The translations under genes and the position numbers were made by a program. From assembly GCA_002313895.1 (NCBI GenBank), contig DCAW01000103.1, positions 1,506 to 13,006 of the forward strand: a stretch of DNA of 11,501 nt, in the 5' to 3' direction. How positions within the stretch are numbered: the stretch's first letter is position 1; the number at the start of each line of letters is the position of its first letter. Origin of the DNA: Dehalococcoidia bacterium UBA1123. Lineage in GTDB: Bacteria; Chloroflexota; Dehalococcoidia; Lucifugimonadales; UBA1123. The notes beneath the pieces are model-generated. The model worked only from the letters and a program-made list of their open reading frames with translations, ran no database searches and had not been told where the DNA came from. This document shows, in pieces, positions 7,633 to 11,501 of the stretch.

Positions 7633-9084
7633 TCACAAATTTTCGAAAAATGACTTCACTGACTGATCGGCCCTTGTATAGTCGTAGGTCTGGAAGCGTC
7701 GCATGCGAAGCTGGGTTACGTCACCGTTGAAGAACCGCTCGTACAGCGCTTGACGAGAGCCGAATTGCGTGCCGACCAGGTCCCACGCTAGCCTGAACAA
7801 CCGAACGCGCTCCGGCCCGTCTATGGCCGCGCCCTGATAGAACTTGGCGATGGAGTCGGATATGGGGCCTTCGACGTCCTGTTCGGTGGGAGTGAGCATC
7901 AAGCCGCCTGCGGCGAGTTGGCCGATAATCCACATGATGCGAGTGTAGGCATCGGGCCACCAGTGGCGCATGGCTATCCACGGCTCTGCGCCCGGCCAGA
8001 TGCCGACGCCGCCCTCAATATGCTCGGCGTCGGCTTCCGCTGCTCGCATGTAGGCTCGCACGGTCTCCAGCGTGTCTATGATCTCGGAAATCTTTTCCTG
8101 AACGTGGCCGTACTGAGTAATGCCGATAGCCTCGGCGATACCATGAGTTATCCCCAGCACGAACTCCAACTTTGCGATGTTCTTCACCGCAACCTGCTGC
8201 ATGTACTGACGCCAGAGGGCGACGCGCCCCAGGTTGAGGTTTCCAAGCTCCACGTCGCCGTGGGCGAACACCCGATCCCAGGGAATCAGCACGTTGTCGA
8301 AGACAGCCAGCGCGTCCATCTCGTCGAACTGTCCTGACAGGGGATAATCGTACAGCGAGCGGCCCAGATCGTAGGACTCCCGGCAAATGAATTTCAACCC
8401 CGGTGTGGCTACTGGCAGCGCGAACCCGATGGCGTACTTCTCGGAGTTCGGGTCGTTGGGCGGGAGCGGTCGATATATGGGCGCAAATATCTCATCAGAG
8501 AAGGGAGCGAGAGTCGCCAGCAACTTCGATCCGCTGACGATGAGTCCCTCCGATGTTGTATCCACGACGCCGAGAGCGATGTAGGGGTCCGAAAGCTCGG
8601 TCACGGCCAACTCCCTGTTGACCTGGGGATGTCCGAACGTGTGGGTCAAACATACGTCGTTCTCTCGGATGTATTCGTGATAGGCGATGATGTTGTCGGA
8701 GAACCGACCGTCGTTATCGCCATAAACCTTGGCCATCTGTCGGGCCGCTGTGACCTGGATGTTCACGTAGTCCGGGGCGCGTCCCAGCATTCCGTAGGAG
8801 GCATGGGCGACGATCTCCAACGCCTTCCGGCGGCGCATCAAGTCATCCTGGGTCTCCGGGATGATGTAGGACAGGGCCACCGGCTCTCCGCTGGAGGGCG
8901 ACTTGAAGGTCATCTGCTCGTGGAGTTCGGGGTCGTGTTGTAGATCGTATACTGAGGCGAGAGTCTGGGCCATTCGTTCCAGTTTGGGGTGGGCCGTCAC
9001 GTCCTCGACACGCTCCCCCTCCAGCCATATCTCGCGCCCGTCGCGCAGGCCCTCCAGAAACTGAGCGCCGGTTCTCACTGCCAT
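7633..9084 (-). CDS. HpaB-family FADH2-dependent aromatic monooxygenase (4-hydroxyphenylacetate 3-hydroxylase-like)
   Basis: This 483-residue protein is near the usual length of the 4-hydroxyphenylacetate 3-hydroxylase oxygenase family. SYGMLGRAPDYVN (97-109) gives Arg102 and Tyr106, and LTHTFGHPQVNR gives His148; these match the substrate-binding Arg/Tyr/His triad known from Thermus HpaB. GSKLLATLAPFSDEI (about 185-199) matches the flavin-binding loop, and VFDNVLIPWDRVF (about 261-273) is a family signature. The iron-sulfur cysteines of the related 4-hydroxybutyryl-CoA dehydratase are absent, which favours a monooxygenase. Such enzymes insert oxygen ortho to a phenolic hydroxyl using FADH2 from a separate flavin reductase; no HpaC-like reductase is in the window. 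The start ATG has GGGAG 6 nt upstream. It is the first gene of the four-gene operon and a candidate promoter lies just before it. The family is secure; the true substrate (phenol, lignin-like aromatic or something else) is not. Confidence 0.93.
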   Translation of the reverse strand: MAVRTGAQFLEGLRDGREIWLEGERVEDVTAHPKLERMAQTLASVYDLQHDPELHEQMTFKSPSSGEPVALSYIIPETQDDLMRRRKALEIVAHASYGMLGRAPDYVNIQVTAARQMAKVYGDNDGRFSDNIIAYHEYIRENDVCLTHTFGHPQVNRELAVTELSDPYIALGVVDTTSEGLIVSGSKLLATLAPFSDEIFAPIYRPLPPNDPNSEKYAIGFALPVATPGLKFICRESYDLGRSLYDYPLSGQFDEMDALAVFDNVLIPWDRVFAHGDVELGNLNLGRVALWRQYMQQVAVKNIAKLEFVLGITHGIAEAIGITQYGHVQEKISEIIDTLETVRAYMRAAEADAEHIEGGVGIWPGAEPWIAMRHWWPDAYTRIMWIIGQLAAGGLMLTPTEQDVEGPISDSIAKFYQGAAIDGPERVRLFRLAWDLVGTQFGSRQALYERFFNGDVTQLRMRRFQTYDYTRADQSVKSFFENL

Positions 9085-9113
9085 GATCCACTCCCAGATT
9101 TAGGTTTCGCGCC

Positions 9114-9142
9114 ATGTTAGCATGGGGCCATAGGGCGAGCAA
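9114..9142 (-). promoter_or_regulatory. Candidate promoter of the HpaB-SDR-oxidoreductase-permease operon
   Basis: On the minus strand TTGCTC (9142-9137) and TAACAT (9119-9114) are separated by exactly 17 nt, about 30 nt before the monooxygenase start codon. They match the sigma70-type -35 and -10 consensus at 3 of 6 and 4 of 6 positions. A 5-bp-arm palindrome, CCATG-TTAG-CATGG (9112-9125), covers the -10 and could be an operator. Both elements are short and could be chance. Confidence 0.3.
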
Positions 9143-9198
9143 TCAGCCGTCAGCTTTCAGCTTTGAGGAATCAGGCGGTCAGGTTTTCAGGCATCAGG
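9143..9198 (+). repeat. Array of TCAGC/TCAGG units at 7-8 nt spacing
   Basis: TCAGC or TCAGG starts at 9143, 9150, 9157, 9171, 9179, 9187 and 9194, that is every 7-8 nt with one unit missing near 9164. It lies just upstream of the candidate operon promoter. The reverse-complement unit (GCTGA, GCTGT) recurs at 9300, 9307 and 9314 with a period of exactly 7, so two arrays face each other across about 100 nt. Similar AGCTGA-type short repeats occur in intergenic DNA of several bacterial groups; their function is unclear. Confidence 0.55.
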
Positions 9199-9270
9199 GA
9201 ATCTCTTTTGAATTATTCAGCGATGGAATCGGTTGATGCGCCTTCGTCATCAGAACTCAAAGGGATGTTA

Positions 9271-9294
9271 TGCTTCGCAGCCGTTCAGAATAAC
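9271..9294 (-). repeat. Dispersed intergenic repeat copy 2
   Basis: Read on the minus strand this is GTTATTCTGAACGGCTGCGA followed by AGCA, closely similar to the copy at 1664-1683. It sits between the two facing TCAGC arrays. Confidence 0.45.
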
Positions 9295-9297
9295 CTG

Positions 9298-9327
9298 TAG
9301 CTGACGGCTGAAAGCTGTTAGCTTTCA
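9298..9327 (-). repeat. Inverted TCAGC array with perfect hairpin
   Basis: AGCTGACGGCTGA (9299-9311) is the perfect reverse complement of TCAGCCGTCAGCT (9143-9155). Within it TGAAAGCT (9309-9316) and AGCTTTCA (9320-9327) form an 8-bp perfect stem with a 3-nt loop. No T-run follows on either strand, so I do not call a terminator. Confidence 0.5.
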
Positions 9328-9352
9328 TGACAACTACCCCAAAGGAAATGAT

Positions 9353-9985
9353 CTGAGAAACATACCGGGCTGGATTAACCGACTGTTGCCGATTCTTCTG
9401 ACGGTAGCTATTGTCAGATTGATGAGGGCAGTGAGCGACGCTCATGCTCAAGGGCCGGGCGAGTTCAAGCGCACGCCGTCGTTGCTATCCACCCGCAGCT
9501 TCCACACCGCGACGACTCTTGCCGATGCCAGAGTCCTGGTGGCTGGCGGGACCGGCGGCACTTTCGTCCACAGGAGCGCGGAGATTTACGATCCCGCGAC
9601 CGGCGATTTCACTGACACAGGCGAGATGGCCCAGTTTCGGTTCGGACACACTGCCACGCTTATGAACGATGGCCGGGTGCTGGTCACTGGAGGACTGAAG
9701 CACCAGGATCGGTTCATCGCCGAAGCTGAGATATACGATCCTTCCACGGGCGAGTTCGCCATGACGGCATTCTCCGTCGTCAGCCAGGGCCTATCACACG
9801 TCAACACTGCTGCAAAATGGCAAAGTTCTGATCGTCGAGGGACTAAGCAATCACTTTGAAATCCTATCCAGCGCGGAGTTGTTTGACCCTGCGACCGCGA
9901 CACTTTTAGCGACACGATTCCGATGGCCGTTTCTGGTACAAGGCTGCGTCGGCTTGGGCATGAGCAGGCAGGCGTGCTGAGTGGG
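9353..9985 (+). pseudogene. Kelch/galactose-oxidase-like beta-propeller protein, frameshifted remnant
   Basis: An N-terminal hydrophobic stretch (LLPILLTVAIV) ending in AHAQG looks like a signal peptide. It is followed by kelch repeats: RSFHTATTLADARVLVAGG, SAEIYDPATGDF, then FGHTATLMNDGRVLVTGG and AEIYDPSTGEF. After about 9800 the frame loses similarity and stops at 9857-9859. The repeat pattern continues one nucleotide out of frame from about 9804 (LLQNGKVLIVEG, SAELFDPATAT) and then returns to the original frame at about 9902 (FSDTIPMAVSGTRL). This indicates two indels. No ATG starts the frame; TTG at 9386 or CTG at 9353 (with AAAGG 7 nt upstream) are the only options. Similarity fades near 9960-9985. 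It was probably an exported propeller protein and is now inactive. A sequencing error could explain one indel but hardly both plus the missing end. Confidence 0.75.
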
Positions 9986-10053
9986 CAAACCAGAGAAACT
10001 AGACATGCCATAAAGAAGTTCCCCGAGAAACCTACGATCGAATCGAGGGATAT

Positions 10054-10605
10054 GTGAATTCTGAGCTACCAGTTTGGTTGAATAATCAAGAACTGAGTAG
10101 CATCGAATATTGGGAGTCTGAGGAAAAATAATATCATGATGACCTGTACGAAAGAGGTCAGAGTAATTTTGCCGATTCAACCGATTCCTCCCTGTCCTTC
10201 ACGATTTCGGTTCCTCCATTAGACGAGTATATATGGAGGAACGCTCACAAAAATAACCTTTCATTATTTGATAGCGCTCTTGAGATCCATAACAGCAAAA
10301 ATGCCAAAGCGTTCAGGAAATGGTTAGGAGACATCGAACTTGAAATGCGGATCGGCGGACGTCCATAAATACTGAACGTTTGCGCGAAGATCAAGGAGCT
10401 AGATAAGCACGCGCGTATCTGGTCAGAAAAATTGGGCCCGGAATTAGGCACAACGTACGAGAAACGGACCGCTAAATTGGATGCAATCCCGGGAATCGGT
10501 TGTATGTTCAAATTTCTCGGTCTGGGCCAAGTTGATTTCAAAGACCCCCACCTTACTCACCCCGACCGGTATCTAAGTTTCATTTCCAATTGGTATAGGG
10601 GTTAG
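10054..10605 (+). pseudogene. Unrecognised AT-rich gene interrupted by two in-frame TAA codons
   Basis: One reading frame runs from GTG at 10054 to TAG at 10603-10605 (184 codons including stops), interrupted only by TAA at 10129-10131 and 10366-10368. The translated segments look coding. Examples are NSELPVWLNNQELSSIEYWE, then ALEIHNSKNAKAFRKWLGDI, and after the second stop IKELDKHARIWSEKLGPEL, ending in ISNWYRG. They are rich in charged, amphipathic, probably helical sequence. Coding character extends a little upstream of the GTG (to about 10003), so the N-terminus may be truncated. Both stops could derive from CAA (Gln) by one C-to-T change. GC of 10081-10320 is about 40% by hand count, against about 60% in the operon, which suggests acquisition by transfer. 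I do not recognise the family and offer no function. The minus-strand frames over this stretch show no coding features. Confidence 0.55.
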
Positions 10606-10633
10606 TGACGATTGGGCCACTCTCGGAAAACTC

Positions 10634-10735
10634 TTATGAGTTGTCAATGCTCAGGATTGCCTCCCTAGATTTCAGAGCGCGACAGATCTTCTCCGTTGTG
10701 ATGGGCAGATTGACGAGAACGAAATGCGTCAGTGG
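10634..10735 (-). pseudogene. C-terminal remnant of a xanthine-dehydrogenase-like molybdenum subunit
   Basis: The minus-strand translation LVNLPITTEKICRAL, ending in LSIDNS at the TAA at 10636-10634, matches the extreme C-terminus of xanthine dehydrogenase/CoxL-type large subunits, whose usual form is RI.DLPITPEKV..AL. It also resembles the fragment near 11273 (ITDLPITAEKVYNAL). Only about 30 residues remain; upstream the frame runs into the VOC gene in another frame. Over the LPITxEK codons the two copies match at about 17 of 21 nucleotides, so they are diverged paralogues, not a recent duplication. Confidence 0.55.
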
Positions 10736-10736
10736 C

Positions 10737-11141
10737 CTACTGATAAACCATCCACTCCAGCAGGTTTTCGTCGGGGTCGCGGGCGTAGAGGCTAACGGCA
10801 GGGACGTCCTTGCCTCGCCCGCCTCTGCGTGGGCCTGGGCCTGAGATGATCTCGACGCCGGCGTCGTCCAGCATCTTCTTGCAGTCCTCGGCGGAGCCTT
10901 CCCACACGAAGCAGACATCGCCGCAGCCGGGAACGGCTGTGGGGCCGCGCAGGCTGGCGGTGAACCCTTCGGGGTGAACGTTAATCTTGGAGCTTCCGAC
11001 CTGGATGGAGAAGATACTCGCCTCTCCGGCCCGCCACTCTGTTTCGTCGTTGATCGTGAAACCCAGCCGCTTGTAGAACTCGATCAGACGCTCTGCGTTG
11101 GCTGTGGGCATTGCTATATGGTCAATATTGACCGCGGGCAT
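10737..11141 (-). CDS. VOC (glyoxalase/bleomycin-resistance/dioxygenase) family protein
   Basis: This 134-residue protein is a single VOC module made of two beta-alpha-beta-beta-beta halves. It begins MPAVNIDHIAMPTANAERLI, with His8 as the likely first metal ligand. KINVHPEG near 52-59 supplies His56, and RDPDENLLEWMVY (121-133) supplies Glu129. The spacing and the KINVHP and GCGDVCFVW motifs resemble the STM3117/lactoylglutathione-lyase-like VOC group. VOC proteins bind a divalent metal and act as isomerases, epimerases, lyases or extradiol dioxygenases; which applies here cannot be read from sequence. I chose the start at 11141, 11 codons inside the longest frame, because GGAGGT lies directly upstream with about 5 nt spacing. 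It lies 131 nt downstream of the xanthine-dehydrogenase-like fragment on the same strand and may once have been co-transcribed with it. It appears intact, unlike its neighbours on both sides. Confidence 0.9.
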   Translation of the reverse strand: MPAVNIDHIAMPTANAERLIEFYKRLGFTINDETEWRAGEASIFSIQVGSSKINVHPEGFTASLRGPTAVPGCGDVCFVWEGSAEDCKKMLDDAGVEIISGPGPRRGGRGKDVPAVSLYARDPDENLLEWMVYQ

Positions 11142-11272
11142 GGGGAACCTCCATAAATTTGCCTGAATTTTCAATCTGCCGGAATCTTGGATCAGAGTTG
11201 AGTTTGGGAGGGTTCATTTCGTCATCACCCATGAGGAATCTCTGAAGCGTTTACGCAATCACTGCCAGAAAC

Positions 11273-11413
11273 CTAAATTGATTGAGCCTTTAGCGCATTA
11301 TAGACTTTCTCTGCTGTGATAGGCAGATCAGTAATTCGGACTCCAACCGCGTCCTCGACGGCGTTGGCGATGGCGGCGGCGGGAGGGCCGATGGGGTTCT
11401 CGCCGATGCTTTT
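11273..11413 (-). pseudogene. C-terminus of a xanthine dehydrogenase/CoxL-like molybdenum-binding subunit, cut by an insertion
   Basis: The last 46 residues of a molybdopterin-binding large subunit are recognisable: KSIGENPIGPPAAAIANAV, then VGVRITDLPITAEKVYNAL, ending in KAQSI at the TAG at 11275-11273. Family members have the equivalent G.GE.P..PPAAAIANA block, with the molybdenum-site glutamate in GE. The homology stops at about 11406-11416, where plus-strand transposase coding begins. The rest of the roughly 750-residue subunit is therefore missing, displaced beyond the window, or lost. Such enzymes hydroxylate heterocycles, aldehydes or CO with FeS and FAD partner subunits. Confidence 0.75.
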
Positions 11414-11501
11414 ATACACCACAGAAGAGAAGATCCACGTAGTCCTGGAGGGCTTTCGTCGCGAGGTCACAGTCAAGGAACTGTGCCGTCGTGAAGGCAT
11501 C
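11406..11501 (+). mobile_element. IS3-type transposase OrfA, N-terminal part, running off the window
   Basis: The plus-strand frame ATG 11406 to the window end gives MLLYTTEEKIHVVLEGFRRE, then VTVKELCRREGI. This matches the start of IS3-family OrfA helix-turn-helix proteins, whose usual form is YT.EEKI.IVLEG.R.E..V.ELCRREGI. It runs opposite to the xanthine-dehydrogenase-like fragment. An in-frame ATG at 11391 is an alternative start but lies within the dehydrogenase-derived sequence. No terminal inverted repeat or leader is visible between that fragment and the transposase coding, which is unusual for a complete element. Confidence 0.8.

Noticed and set aside
7633..9084. 4-hydroxybutyryl-CoA dehydratase instead of a monooxygenase
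   Set aside because: The cysteines that bind its 4Fe-4S cluster are absent, while the Arg/Tyr/His set of HpaB oxygenases is present.
9143..9327. CRISPR array
   Set aside because: Units are 5-7 nt with 7-8 nt phasing; there are no 25-40 nt repeats, no spacers and no cas genes.
10245..10541. Minus-strand 98-codon frame
   Set aside because: It is antisense to the AT-rich interrupted gene and its translation has no family features; the plus-strand frame is more convincing despite the stops.

Overview
This window looks like chromosomal DNA of an uncultured Chloroflexota bacterium, most likely Dehalococcoidia / SAR202-like. The hint is the combination of gene types: a mandelate-racemase-type enolase superfamily enzyme, an HpaB-type flavin monooxygenase, an SDR, an FAD_oxidored-type flavoprotein, a large FtsX-like permease and a xanthine-dehydrogenase-like fragment. 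Paralogue-rich sets of enolases and flavin monooxygenases are described for SAR202. The assignment is inferred from gene content only; there is no rRNA or other phylogenetic marker here.

Positions 1-9084 hold six genes, all on the minus strand. Read in transcription order they are: an HpaB-family FADH2-dependent monooxygenase (9084-7633), an SDR (7612-6821), an FAD-dependent oxidoreductase (6793-5369, TTG start), a 1218-residue FtsX/MacB-type permease (5381-1725, overlapping the previous stop by 13 nt), a DgoD/mandelate-racemase-type dehydratase (1580-429), and a 51-residue two-helix membrane protein (247-92, GTG start). The first four are spaced 20, 27 and -13 nt apart and almost certainly form one operon. 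The theme is oxidative breakdown of aromatic or sugar-acid-like compounds, translationally linked to an export-type permease whose ATPase is not in the window.

Positions 9085-9352 are intergenic: a candidate operon promoter with a small palindrome, two oppositely oriented arrays of a TCAGC-like unit every 7-8 nt, and one of two copies of a dispersed repeat resembling 'GTCATTCTGAACG..GCGAA'. Positions 9353-10736 contain decaying genes: a frameshifted kelch/galactose-oxidase-like pseudogene, an AT-rich unrecognised gene cut by two in-frame TAA codons, and a short xanthine-dehydrogenase C-terminal remnant. An intact VOC/glyoxalase-fold gene (11141-10737) follows. The end of the window holds the C-terminus of a second xanthine-dehydrogenase-like large subunit on the minus strand, cut at about 11406-11416 by the start of an IS3-type transposase OrfA on the plus strand.

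No CRISPR, tRNA, rRNA, phage or recognisable defence system was found. The most intriguing points are the SDR with apparently exchanged catalytic Asn/Lys positions, the permease carrying an inserted jelly-roll-like domain inside a catabolic operon, the structured repeats before the operon, and the XDH/transposase junction.
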